Shown here in pieces: positions 42,865 to 51,835 of a DNA stretch of 64,000 nucleotides. The notes below the pieces were generated by a model, which saw nothing but the letters and a program-made list of their open reading frames with translations, was not told the DNA's origin and made no database searches. Position 1 is the stretch's first letter, and every line of letters begins with the position of its first letter. Source of the stretch: Sedimenticola_A sp040506425. Lineage in GTDB: Bacteria > Pseudomonadota > Gammaproteobacteria > Chromatiales > Chromatiaceae. Both the position numbers and the translations under genes were made by a program. The stretch covers positions 3,782,001 through 3,846,000 of the forward strand of contig OZ245051.1 of NCBI GenBank assembly GCA_965224515.1, read 5' to 3'.

Positions 42865-43913
42865 GACTCGGCCTCCTGCTTGCGCTCACCGTAGACACGC
42901 GGCTGGGTCATTGAGTCGATCATGGGGGCCAGTGCGTTGGCCACCAGGATGGCGTACATCACGCCTTCGTTGAGTCCACCGAAGATTCGGATGGTCACGG
43001 TCAGCATGCCGATCACCGCCCCGTAGAGCCAGATACCCCTGGGTGTAAGTGGAGAACCCACCATATCCGAGGCCATGAACATGGCGCCCAGCATCAGGCC
43101 GCCGGAGAGCAGCATGAACTGGGGCGAGGGATAGATCTCAGGGTTGTAGAGATAGAGCGGCAGTGAAATCAGCACGGCACCGGCGAACACGCCTGTAGGA
43201 ATACGCCAGTCCATCATTTTTCGGAAGGCCAGGTAGAGGCCGCAGATAAAAATAATGATGGCCGAGGTCTCGCCTGCGGAACCGGCCACGCTGCCGGTGA
43301 GCAGATCAAGTGTGTCTGCTGTTACATGCTCGAACTTCTGTAACGCCAACGGGGTAGCGCCGGTAAAGCCGTCTATGGCCCGCTCTTTCACCCAGTCACT
43401 GGTATCCACCGGCGACATGAAAGGCATTGCCAGGCTGGAGGGGATGAACTCAAAAAACCGGCCCGCTGTAAACGAGGGTGTCCAGGTGGTGATGGCCACG
43501 GGAAATGCCGCCTGAACGAAGGCCCGCCCGATCAGGGCCGGATTCATGACATTGAAACCGAGGCCGCCAAACAGGGACTTGCCCAGGGCGATGGCGATGA
43601 AACCGGCCACGGCTGCCATCCAGAGCGGAAAACCCGGCGGCAGTGTCAGGGCCAGCAGCATGCCGGTGATGACCACGCTGAAGTCTTTCACCGAGTTGGG
43701 GCGACCGGACATCCAGCAGAAAAAAGACTCTGTCAGGATACAGCTGAGAGTGGTCACCAGGATAAGCGCCAGGGCACTGACCCCGAACTGGTAGACCGAC
43801 CATGCGCAGATCGGCAGCATGGCGTAGACCACGTTGCGCATGATCTGCTCGACACTCAGCGCCTTCTTCAAGTGCGGAGAGGTGCGAATCTCTATGGGTG
43901 CTTTTTTAAGCAT
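42861..43913 (-). CDS. rnfD: Rnf electron transport complex subunit RnfD
   Basis: A 350-residue protein with about nine helices. SPHLKKALSVEQIMRNV is near the start, KSLFGGLGFNVMNPALIGRAF in the middle, and GFTGATPLALQ near residue 180 is the covalent FMN-threonine site. MASDMVGSPLTPRGIW is the conserved C-terminal block. It is homologous to NqrB. It starts 252 bases after the rnfC stop, and that gap contains two palindromic repeats. Confidence 0.95.
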   Translation of the reverse strand: MLKKAPIEIRTSPHLKKALSVEQIMRNVVYAMLPICAWSVYQFGVSALALILVTTLSCILTESFFCWMSGRPNSVKDFSVVITGMLLALTLPPGFPLWMAAVAGFIAIALGKSLFGGLGFNVMNPALIGRAFVQAAFPVAITTWTPSFTAGRFFEFIPSSLAMPFMSPVDTSDWVKERAIDGFTGATPLALQKFEHVTADTLDLLTGSVAGSAGETSAIIIFICGLYLAFRKMMDWRIPTGVFAGAVLISLPLYLYNPEIYPSPQFMLLSGGLMLGAMFMASDMVGSPLTPRGIWLYGAVIGMLTVTIRIFGGLNEGVMYAILVANALAPMIDSMTQPRVYGERKQEAES

Positions 43914-43981
43914 ATATTCTGTACTTGTTCATTAAATAAGTGTTCGCAAAGTTTGGTCAGACCGGCTTATATATCTAGGCT

Positions 43982-44027
43982 GTAGGTCGGCCTTCAGGCC
44001 GACATGTCGGGCTGAAGCCCGACCTAC
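43982..44027. repeat. GTAGGTCGG palindromic repeat, copy 4, inside the rnf operon
   Basis: The 46-base double palindrome starts GTAGGTCGGCCTTCAGGCC and ends GCCCGACCTAC. It lies between rnfC and rnfD. Confidence 0.9.
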
Positions 44028-44055
44028 CCCGCTTCCCCAGCTCTGCAAACAAACA

Positions 44056-44081
44056 GTAGGAGCGAACAAGTTCGCTCCTAC
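44056..44081. repeat. TAGGAGCGAAC palindrome, compact form, inside the rnf operon
   Basis: GTAGGAGCGAAC-AA-GTTCGCTCCTAC is a perfect 26-base hairpin, related to the longer repeat at 40609-40680. Confidence 0.85.
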
Positions 44082-44165
44082 CTGATTTCTTCCCGGAAAG
44101 AGACACTTTCAATCTTTGCACTCTCTGGGTCTGCTCTGCGCTCTTTGCGTAATAAACGATCAAAA

Positions 44166-45506
44166 TCAATCCACCTTGGCCTCGCGATTAACCGCCTTGG
44201 CGATCCTAAAATACTGGGTCAACGGAATATTGGAGGGGCATACGTAACTGCAGCAGCCGCACTCGAAACAGTCGTTGAGGTGGTAGTCGCCCTCCATCTC
44301 CTCGTAACGACGCACACCGGCCAGCTGTCCCAGCATGGCAGGATTGAGATGGAGTGGACAGGCATCGAGACAGGCGCTGCACTTGATGCAGGGATAGACC
44401 TGTCGCTGTGCCAGGTCAGTGTCGGGTTTCCGGAATACCACAACACCGGAGACCCCCTTGGTGATAGCGACATCCAGTGAGGCTGTGGACATACCCATCA
44501 TCGGCCCGCCCATCACCACCTCGGTGGATTCCAGGTTGGCCCCGGCCTGCTCCAGCAGAAAACGCAGGGGGGTTCCGATGGGCACCAGGTAGTTGCCCGG
44601 CTTCTCCACGTTGTGCCCCGAAACGGTAACCACGCGCTCAATCAACCCCCTGCTCTGGGGTACCAGATCACCCATCTGGGCCAGGGTGCCGACATTGTAG
44701 ACTGCCACACCGATATCCGCGGGTATGCCGCCTGAGGGTACTTCCATACCCAGCAGGCTGGTGATCAGCATCTTCTCGGCACCCTGTGGGTACTTGGTCT
44801 CCACCGCTTCACAGCTGATACCGCTCTCTTCGGGGAGCATGGAGCGGATATGCTCCACTGCATCCAGCTTGTTGTCTTCAACGCCGATGATGGCACACAG
44901 TGCGCCGGTGGCCTTCATCACCATTCTTATGCCGGATATCAGCTTGTCGGTCTGCTCCAGCATCACCCGGTGATCGCAAGTGAGATAGGGCTCGCATTCG
45001 CAGCCGTTGATCACCAGGGTCTCGATCTTTTTGCCCTTGGGGGGAAGCAGTTTGACGTGACTGGGGAACGCTGCACCACCCAGGCCCACCATACCGCTGT
45101 CCTGCACCGCCTGGGCCAGCTCCTGGGGAGTCATGGTATTGAGGTCACGTGGGTTGTCGTAAAGCACCTGCTGGGTGGCAGCCTCGTAGGTATGGATGAT
45201 GATGGCCGGTGTCTTCGGCCCCTCAGCAGTGGGTACCAGTTCATCAATGGACTTGACCACGCCGGTCACCGGAGCATGCATGGGAACGGAGACAAAACCA
45301 CCCGCCTCGGCTATGGGTTCGCCACGAACCACCTCCTGACCCGGCTTGACCAGCGCTACCGCCGGTGCACCACGATGCTGGGCCAGGGGAATGATCATGG
45401 TCGGTGCAAACCGGATTCTGCGAATCGGTTTGTCCGCCGTGATCTCCTTGTGCTCAGCGGGATGGATGCCGTGAGAGAAGGTCTTATGTTTTGAAAAAAT
45501 GTTCAT
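44166..45506 (-). CDS. rnfC: Rnf electron transport complex subunit RnfC
   Basis: A 446-residue protein when read from the Met at 45506 (MNIFSKHKTFSHGIHPAEHK); 45530 adds 8 residues. The N-terminal barrel domain is followed by the NADH/FMN-binding GLGGAAFPSHVKLLPPKG and LVINGCECEPYLTCDHR. Two 4Fe-4S motifs are near the C-terminus (CIKCSACLDACPLHL and CFECGCCSYVCPSNIPL). It is the NADH-oxidising subunit. It is compact, without the long Ala/Lys tail of E. coli RsxC. PFOR lies upstream across a 179-base gap containing two CCCTCTCC palindromes. Confidence 0.95.
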   Translation of the reverse strand: MNIFSKHKTFSHGIHPAEHKEITADKPIRRIRFAPTMIIPLAQHRGAPAVALVKPGQEVVRGEPIAEAGGFVSVPMHAPVTGVVKSIDELVPTAEGPKTPAIIIHTYEAATQQVLYDNPRDLNTMTPQELAQAVQDSGMVGLGGAAFPSHVKLLPPKGKKIETLVINGCECEPYLTCDHRVMLEQTDKLISGIRMVMKATGALCAIIGVEDNKLDAVEHIRSMLPEESGISCEAVETKYPQGAEKMLITSLLGMEVPSGGIPADIGVAVYNVGTLAQMGDLVPQSRGLIERVVTVSGHNVEKPGNYLVPIGTPLRFLLEQAGANLESTEVVMGGPMMGMSTASLDVAITKGVSGVVVFRKPDTDLAQRQVYPCIKCSACLDACPLHLNPAMLGQLAGVRRYEEMEGDYHLNDCFECGCCSYVCPSNIPLTQYFRIAKAVNREAKVD

Positions 45507-45558
45507 AAAACCTGATTGCATGCTTCTCATGGTTAATGCCTATGCTCTCTTCTTGCTC

Positions 45559-45643
45559 CCTCTCCCTCGAGGGAGAGGATTGAGGTGAAAGTGAGTAATT
45601 GGAATTCCCTTCACCCCTGCCCTCTCCACAATCGGGGAGAGGG
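45559..45643. repeat. pair of CCTCTCC/GGAGAGG palindromes between PFOR and rnfC
   Basis: CCTCTCCCTCGAGGGAGAGG at 45559-45578 is a perfect palindrome. CCCTCTCC-N8-GGAGAGGG lies at 45620-45643. They resemble widespread bacterial intergenic repeats of this composition. Confidence 0.65.
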
Positions 45644-45685
45644 TGAGATACTTTCAAGTCTCAACCTCTGCTTCGCAGCCTATTC

Positions 45686-48600
45686 TCACTGGTACTTCTC
45701 GGCCCGCTTCATAAGCTTTTCCAGGTCCTTCTCATTTGAATTCCACGGAGTCCCCGGATGCAGGCAGCCGGCTGTGCACTTCTCTGCTGCCTTGACGATA
45801 TCCTTGAAAGATGAGCCCTTGGGATCCACCACAACGGCCAGCTTTTCATCGTTGTACTGGAAGGTCTTGGGTGCGATATCGGTACACTCATCACAGGCTG
45901 TGCACTCCGGTGTCTCGATCCATACAGGCTCATAGTCTCCTGGGGCCGCAGCTCCGTTGCCACCGCTGCCGTTACCGCCGTTTGCCGGAACCGCCATGTC
46001 GGTCAGGGCGGACATGTCACCGCCTCCGGCCATGGCCAGCAGGCTGGTGGTCAGCTTCTGGGCCATGTCGGCCTTGGCCTGGTTGGCAATGGCTTCCAGA
46101 TCAACCACCTGGTCTACACCTGCCAGGGACTTCAACTGGTGCCAGAAGTCACGACGCTCTTCACATGAGAGTACGATCTCCTGGGCCACCAGAACACGCA
46201 TCAGGCGGTTCTTGGCGTCCACGCTCCAGATATAGGGGAACTTGCCGTCACGATCGTCCTCATCCAGGTTCAGGAACTCGTGGAGCGGGACCATATCGTC
46301 GTTCCAGGCCTCCTGGGGCGCCTTGCGGAAGTGCTTGCGGAAACGGCCCTCTGTGAGTGCGAAATCGGCAAAGGTCATGGGGACCTCCAGCTTCGCCTCT
46401 TTACCCTTGTCGTCGACATAGTCGATCTTGTACATGGGCCAGTCGTCATCAATTGCGGGGTTGCCCTCAAGATCGCAGCAGTCCTGGAAGGTGACGCCGT
46501 CATCGGGGTTGTAACGGAACATCGGGTAAGCGCGGGACTCCAGGGCAAGCTTGGCCTGGTGCTCAGACATGTCATCCCCAACGCCGTGCTCGGGCTGGCA
46601 GGTGGTGTAGAGATTGAACAGTGCCGGGCGACGGCTGTTCAGGCCATCGATGAATCCCTCCAGCATGTGAGTGACATTGGCCACCGAGCTCTGCAACACG
46701 AAGCTGGTGCGGTGAGCCATGCCGATGATGCCCATCTCCTTGCGGATCTCGGTCTTGCCCTTCCACGCCTTGCCGTAGGGGCTCATATCCGCCACCTGGC
46801 CGACGAAGCCCGAGGTACAGGCCTGGCCTCCGGTGTTGGAGTAGACCTGGGTGTCGAGTACCAGCACTTTCACCGGTACGCCGGAGGCCAGCGCGCGGGA
46901 GAGGTTCTGGAAACCGATGTCGTACATGGCACCGTCACCACCCACCGATACCACCGGCGGACAGAGCAGCCACTCTTCATCGCTGAACTCTTTCCAGTTG
47001 AAGTAGGTGAAAAAAGAGGCGTGCTCTTCTCTACTGTACTTTCCTTCCAACTCCAACCTGGCCTGGCGAACAACTTTGAAGCCTTCGGCCATCTTGGCCA
47101 TGTGGCCCTCGAACAATCCCAGCGCAACCGATGGACTGTCCTGGAACAGGTGACTGGTCCAGGGGAAGGGGTACGGGTTGTAGGGGAAGGTAGAACCCCA
47201 GACCGAGGTACAGCCAGTCGCATTGACTATACCCATACTGGCACGCCCCTGGTTGGTCTTGCCATCGGTGTAGAGCCACTTCTGATAACGCAGTTTTTCC
47301 AGCAGCTGGGTGACCCACTTCAGCCACTTGGGATCAACCGGCTGTGTCTCATCATTCAGCGTTGCGGAGAGATCGGTCAGGGTCAGATCACTGTCCTGGT
47401 GGCTCTCAACCGCATCGTTGACTGCAGAGATGTTGGAGAGATCCATACCTTCAGCCAGTTTCAGGCGGATATGGGTCTCCAGGCGGTTAATAAGATCATC
47501 AATCTCGGCAAGATGTTTCTTAACCCGCGGCTGCATCAGCGCGGTCACGGTGCCGGTGAAGAGGTGGATGGCGGTCTTCTCGCCGCAACCCAGGCAGGCG
47601 CCATCACCGGAGACCAGGGACTGGTAGTTCTCCTTGTTCAGCAGCAGGGTCTCCAGGGCACCGATCTTCTCATCCAGATCATCGATTCGGATGAAGTCGG
47701 AATCGGTGGTGGGCAGGTCCAGCCAGAACGCCCAGTCCTTCTGCATCTTGTCGATGGCATCCTGGGTCTGCACCTCGGCCACCAGCGCACCGTCGTCACA
47801 CACCTCGATACACTCCATGCAGCCCTTGCAGGTGTATGGGTTGATAGTGATGGAGAAGAGACCGCCGGAGCTGGGGTTCTTCTTCTCGCGGTTGCTCCAA
47901 TAGGGCTTGGTGATGGAGAACTCGAAACCGCCCAGGGCCTCGACGAACAGGCCGAACTCTTTCTCCAGGTTGGCCTTGGCGTCGGCATCCAGATCGGAGT
48001 CTGCCAGCACTTCAAGTACCGCCTGGTCCATCAGGGTGGAGATAATGGCACTCTCGCCTTCAGCCTCGATCAGGGCACGCAGTCTCTTCTCCACGTTGCG
48101 GCTTTCGCGACGCAGGTAAACAGTCGGGGTACCCTTGGTCTCGATCTTCTCAATAGCGGTGTTGAACACATCGGAGATGGTGTTGACCAAGCCGGGGATG
48201 GCGCTGTCAGGACAGACCGTGTAGCAGTCACCGCAGGCGGTGCAGTTCTCGGTCACGAACTTCGGATACTCGAAGCGGATCTGGGTCATGTCGCGGTAGA
48301 CACAGGTGGCCGCCGGAATCAGGCTGGTGGCCATGTAGGGGTCGGCCAGGTTGTCCGAGCCCTTGCCGCCGATATAGAAGGAGCCGGTCTGTTCCCAGAA
48401 ACGATGCACGTCTGATACCTTGCCGTCACCCTCGGGGAGCTGCTGCAGCATGACGGGCAGGCCCATCTCCTTTCTCAGGTTTTGCTGGGTGAGGCCCACC
48501 TGCTTGTCGGTGATCTCGACGCACTCGTCAAACCCACGTCGTACAACCCGCAGGTTGTCGGTCACGACCCGCTCACCCTTGCCACCGAACTTCTCACGCA

Positions 48601-50602
48601 GCTGGTTCTCAATCGCCTCGAACAGCCCCTCTTCGGTCAGGCTGGCCCGCTCCATCAGCGGAGAGGCTGCAAAGAAGGCACCCTGGAAGGCGTTGCCCTG
48701 CATACGGAACTGCAGCTCGGCGTTGGAGGCCTCCTCTTTTGCGATCTTGAAACCGTCTACATAGAAGATGTGGATATCGTTGTCGACAATGAACTTCTGC
48801 CCCTGAATCGGGATCTGGGCCCAAACCTCTTCAGCTGTCTCCAGGTTGCTCTGGATGATGAAGGTACCGCCCTTCTTCAGTCCGTAGAGCGGGTTGGAGT
48901 GACCGAACACATTGGGATCGGGGGAGAGCACCACGTCAACATGGTGGTATTCACAGTTCAGGCGGATCGGTTCAGGCGCCGCCGACAGGTAGTAAGTCGT
49001 AGGCTGACCCTTCTTCTCGGAGCCGTACTTGGGGTTGGCGCGGATATCGAAACCCAGCAGTTCATACAGGGTCATCGCAAGGTTCTTACCGGTGGTGATG
49101 GCACCCCAGCCACCCACCGAGTGCATACGTGCAGTGATTGCGCCTTCCGGCAGCAGGTCTGGATTCTCACTGCCACGCAGTGCCATGTCGGCGATGTGGG
49201 GATAGGCCTCCAGCAGCTCCTGCTGGCGCAGCTCCGCCTTGGGATCTTCAGGGGTACGTACAAAGTCGACCCCCAGGTAGAAGAATTTCTTCTTCTTGCC
49301 GTCATCCAGCATGTTCTCGATGGCTGCCACCAGACCCTCGGGCTGCAGGTCGCGGGAACCCAGGCCATAGGAGCCGGAGTAAAGAGCCGGAGCATCACCG
49401 GGCTTGTAGGACTCGTAACCGGCGTAAGGGCTATCGCCACTGGTGGCACCGTTCTCGATGCACTTGGTCAGTGCAGCACGCACTTCACGCATCAGGGGCA
49501 GATCTTCCGCCAGGGGCTGATCGGTGCGTTCCAGTACCACAACGCCCTTGCGCCCTTTCAGCGCCTTGCCGATCAGGTCACCGGGGAATGGCCGGTACAT
49601 GGTGACATTGAGTACGCCAACCTTCAGCTTGCGGGTCTCGCGCAGGTAGTCGGCAACGGCCTGGGCCTGGATGATCATGGAGCCCTGTCCGGCGATCACA
49701 TAATCGGCATCATCCATCAGGTACTCACTGACGCGGTTGTAACGGCGGCCGGTCAGTTCGTAATACTCGTCCATCACACCGTCAGCGATGCCCGAGATGT
49801 GCTCAAAGAAGTAGGGACGCTGGGCGGCCACTGCCTGCATGTAGGCGTCCTGGTTCTGTACCGAGCCGGAGAGCATGGGGTTGTCCACGTCCCACACCTC
49901 GGGAACACGGCGGCGTTTCTCGCCGTAGATCATCTTCTGGGCAGGTGTCGGGCAGTCGATGATGTCGTCGGGACGGCCGCAGAACTCCTCGATCAGGTCA
50001 CGCTCGGGAACCATCAGGGGCTCGATCAAGTGGGTGGTGAGGAAGCCGTCCTGGCCGACAGCGGCCGGGGTCAGGCTCAGCTCAGCGATCTTGCGGCCGA
50101 TGAGGTTGAGGTCTGCCGCCTCCTGGGCGTTGTTGCCGAAGATCTGGAAGAAACCCGTGTCGTCTATACAGTGGTAGTCGTCATGACCGCAGTGTACGTT
50201 CAGCGATGCCTTGGTGATGGCGCGGGTACCGATGTTCAGCACGTAGGGAAGACGCTTGCCAACCGCCGCGTAGAGCGATTCGTGCATGAACGCCACGCCC
50301 TGTGCGGATGAGAAGTTGGTCGCGCGCAGGCCGGTCATGGACATGCCCGCGGTCACCGCGGCAGCGGCATGTTCCGACTCTGGCTCTACGAAGATCAGGG
50401 GCTTGCCGGAGATATTGATGTGGCCCTTGGCCACCTCTTCCGCCCAGAACTCGCCCATCTGGGTTGAGGGGGTGATGGGGTAAGCGCCGGCAGCATCGGA
50501 TGCCTCGCGTTCACACATAATAACGGCAGTGTTGCCGTCCATCGCCATGCGGATACCGGGGTACTTGAACTGCTTTTGCTCTTTCTTACCAAACATAGCC
50601 AT
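45686..50602 (-). CDS. nifJ: giant pyruvate:ferredoxin (flavodoxin) oxidoreductase with fused C-terminal ferredoxin
   Basis: A 1638-residue protein; usual PFORs are about 1170-1200. The N-terminal thiamine domain has GAYPITPSTQMGEFW and FSSAQGVAFMHES. The gamma domain follows (HSVGGWGAITTGKNLAMTL). Two 4Fe-4S motifs lie near residues 786 (CTACGDCYTVCP) and 926 (CKGCMECIEVC). CLGCGEK lies near 1006, and the thiamine/Mg site GGDGAMYDIGFQNLSRAL near 1224. After a Gly/Asn-rich linker at about 1542-1555, a single-cluster ferredoxin domain has Cys at 1567, 1570, 1573 and 1609 or 1613. It interconverts pyruvate and acetyl-CoA with ferredoxin. It lies between rnfB and rnfC in the same orientation. 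Related 2-oxoacid substrates cannot be excluded. Confidence 0.9.
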   Translation of the reverse strand: MAMFGKKEQKQFKYPGIRMAMDGNTAVIMCEREASDAAGAYPITPSTQMGEFWAEEVAKGHINISGKPLIFVEPESEHAAAAVTAGMSMTGLRATNFSSAQGVAFMHESLYAAVGKRLPYVLNIGTRAITKASLNVHCGHDDYHCIDDTGFFQIFGNNAQEAADLNLIGRKIAELSLTPAAVGQDGFLTTHLIEPLMVPERDLIEEFCGRPDDIIDCPTPAQKMIYGEKRRRVPEVWDVDNPMLSGSVQNQDAYMQAVAAQRPYFFEHISGIADGVMDEYYELTGRRYNRVSEYLMDDADYVIAGQGSMIIQAQAVADYLRETRKLKVGVLNVTMYRPFPGDLIGKALKGRKGVVVLERTDQPLAEDLPLMREVRAALTKCIENGATSGDSPYAGYESYKPGDAPALYSGSYGLGSRDLQPEGLVAAIENMLDDGKKKKFFYLGVDFVRTPEDPKAELRQQELLEAYPHIADMALRGSENPDLLPEGAITARMHSVGGWGAITTGKNLAMTLYELLGFDIRANPKYGSEKKGQPTTYYLSAAPEPIRLNCEYHHVDVVLSPDPNVFGHSNPLYGLKKGGTFIIQSNLETAEEVWAQIPIQGQKFIVDNDIHIFYVDGFKIAKEEASNAELQFRMQGNAFQGAFFAASPLMERASLTEEGLFEAIENQLREKFGGKGERVVTDNLRVVRRGFDECVEITDKQVGLTQQNLRKEMGLPVMLQQLPEGDGKVSDVHRFWEQTGSFYIGGKGSDNLADPYMATSLIPAATCVYRDMTQIRFEYPKFVTENCTACGDCYTVCPDSAIPGLVNTISDVFNTAIEKIETKGTPTVYLRRESRNVEKRLRALIEAEGESAIISTLMDQAVLEVLADSDLDADAKANLEKEFGLFVEALGGFEFSITKPYWSNREKKNPSSGGLFSITINPYTCKGCMECIEVCDDGALVAEVQTQDAIDKMQKDWAFWLDLPTTDSDFIRIDDLDEKIGALETLLLNKENYQSLVSGDGACLGCGEKTAIHLFTGTVTALMQPRVKKHLAEIDDLINRLETHIRLKLAEGMDLSNISAVNDAVESHQDSDLTLTDLSATLNDETQPVDPKWLKWVTQLLEKLRYQKWLYTDGKTNQGRASMGIVNATGCTSVWGSTFPYNPYPFPWTSHLFQDSPSVALGLFEGHMAKMAEGFKVVRQARLELEGKYSREEHASFFTYFNWKEFSDEEWLLCPPVVSVGGDGAMYDIGFQNLSRALASGVPVKVLVLDTQVYSNTGGQACTSGFVGQVADMSPYGKAWKGKTEIRKEMGIIGMAHRTSFVLQSSVANVTHMLEGFIDGLNSRRPALFNLYTTCQPEHGVGDDMSEHQAKLALESRAYPMFRYNPDDGVTFQDCCDLEGNPAIDDDWPMYKIDYVDDKGKEAKLEVPMTFADFALTEGRFRKHFRKAPQEAWNDDMVPLHEFLNLDEDDRDGKFPYIWSVDAKNRLMRVLVAQEIVLSCEERRDFWHQLKSLAGVDQVVDLEAIANQAKADMAQKLTTSLLAMAGGGDMSALTDMAVPANGGNGSGGNGAAAPGDYEPVWIETPECTACDECTDIAPKTFQYNDEKLAVVVDPKGSSFKDIVKAAEKCTAGCLHPGTPWNSNEKDLEKLMKRAEKYQ

Positions 50603-50682
50603 CTATCTCTCAATGATTATCTGAATGTCGGTGCAGGGCACCACGTTCACTTAAAAACCGTATAGTTCATTGCTGCTGCCGC

Positions 50683-51561
50683 TCAGCCGACAGGCAGCGC
50701 CTCCTTGCGGATCACCTTCTTGGCATCCTTGCCCACCTGGTAGTTGCCTTTCTTATCGAACCAGACAATGGCGCCGGTGGGACAGCGCTCGATGGCAACC
50801 CTGGAGGAGAGCCTGTTCTTGGTGTAGTCGATCACCGCCAGGTTCCCCGCTATCCCGATCAGCCCTTCAGGGGAGTCCATGGCACAACGTTCGCAGGCGG
50901 TGCAGATCACTTCGCACTCGGCCTCTGCCTCGTCGCCCTTCTCCAGGTTTTTACAGGCCACGAACAGCTGGTGGCTTACAGGGTGGATCTCGAACAGATT
51001 CTTGGGGCAGACATCGACACAATCACCGCAAGCGGTGCAGATCTCTTCATCAACCACCGGCAGGCCATGCTTATTCATGGAGATAGCGTCGAATTCACAC
51101 ACCACCTCGCAGTCGGCCATGCCCAGGCAGCCCCAGGTGCAGCCCTTGCCACCACCGGAGACCAGGGTGGCGCCGCGGCAGCTGTCCAGGCCATCGTAGC
51201 TGGCACGGATGTAGGCGACATGTTTGCCACCGGCACAGGCCAGCCGGGCCACCCGTTTATCCTGGTTGCCAAGATCCACGCCCAGGTAGTCGGCGATGAT
51301 CTTGTTCATGTCCTTGGAGTTGACGGTGCACTGGGCAGGCTCGTAACTGCCGTCGATCAGGCCTTCAGCGAAGGGACGGCAACCGGGGGAACCGCAGGCG
51401 CCGCAGTTGGCACTTGGCAGGAGGTCTTCGACTTCATCGATGCGGGGGTCTTCATATACAAAGAGACGCTTGTTTGCGAGAACCAGGACAGTTGCCAGCA
51501 ATAGACCAAGGCCGGCCATAAAGCCGACGGAGATCGCTATGCTCGTCAGTTCTGTCATCAA
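50683..51561 (-). CDS. rnfB: Rnf electron transport complex subunit RnfB
   Basis: A 292-residue protein. One N-terminal helix (ISVGFMAGLGLLLATVLVLA) is followed by the 4Fe-4S motif NCGACGSPGCRPFAEGL near residues 52-68. Two ferredoxin-like motifs come next (ICTACGDCVDVCPKNLF and ICTACERCAMDSP). The C-terminus extends past the clusters. RnfB takes electrons from soluble ferredoxin. It is the first gene of the operon, directly before PFOR. Its start is 274 bases from the divergent lysR start. Confidence 0.94.
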   Translation of the reverse strand: MMTELTSIAISVGFMAGLGLLLATVLVLANKRLFVYEDPRIDEVEDLLPSANCGACGSPGCRPFAEGLIDGSYEPAQCTVNSKDMNKIIADYLGVDLGNQDKRVARLACAGGKHVAYIRASYDGLDSCRGATLVSGGGKGCTWGCLGMADCEVVCEFDAISMNKHGLPVVDEEICTACGDCVDVCPKNLFEIHPVSHQLFVACKNLEKGDEAEAECEVICTACERCAMDSPEGLIGIAGNLAVIDYTKNRLSSRVAIERCPTGAIVWFDKKGNYQVGKDAKKVIRKEALPVG

Positions 51562-51770
51562 TCCTGGCTCCTGTTGCGTCTCGGCTTTTTAGCCGTACAT
51601 CTGCCGGGTATGCCTTCTCGACTTCCGCACCCCAGCTTGTTATTTTGCGTTGCAACAAAACACTGCTGTAGAAATATTTCCTTAGTTTTCTGGTAGGTAG
51701 ATCCCTCTTGCGCAAAGAACCAGCCCTGTTTTTCGCAATTGCAGCAAAAGTGTAATTTTTAAGTGGGTAT

Positions 51771-51801
51771 TTGACACGTCAATTATTTCAATGCTTACTA
51801 T
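51771..51801 (+). promoter_or_regulatory. candidate promoter/operator of the lysR gene
   Basis: TTGACA at 51771-51776 and TACTAT at 51796-51801 are 19 bases apart, a slightly long sigma-70 spacing. The -35 lies inside TTGAC-AC-GTCAA, a 12-base inverted repeat that could bind the LysR protein. The region is divergent from rnfB. Confidence 0.4.
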
Positions 51802-51835
51802 TAGACCTATCAATATTAAAAACACAGAGGTTTAG

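Noticed and set aside
46280..50311. Very long open frames (711 and 609 codons) antisense to the PFOR gene
   Set aside because: They lie wholly inside a clearly homologous gene on the other strand and have no recognisable domain. Long antisense frames are common in GC-rich genes with strong codon bias.
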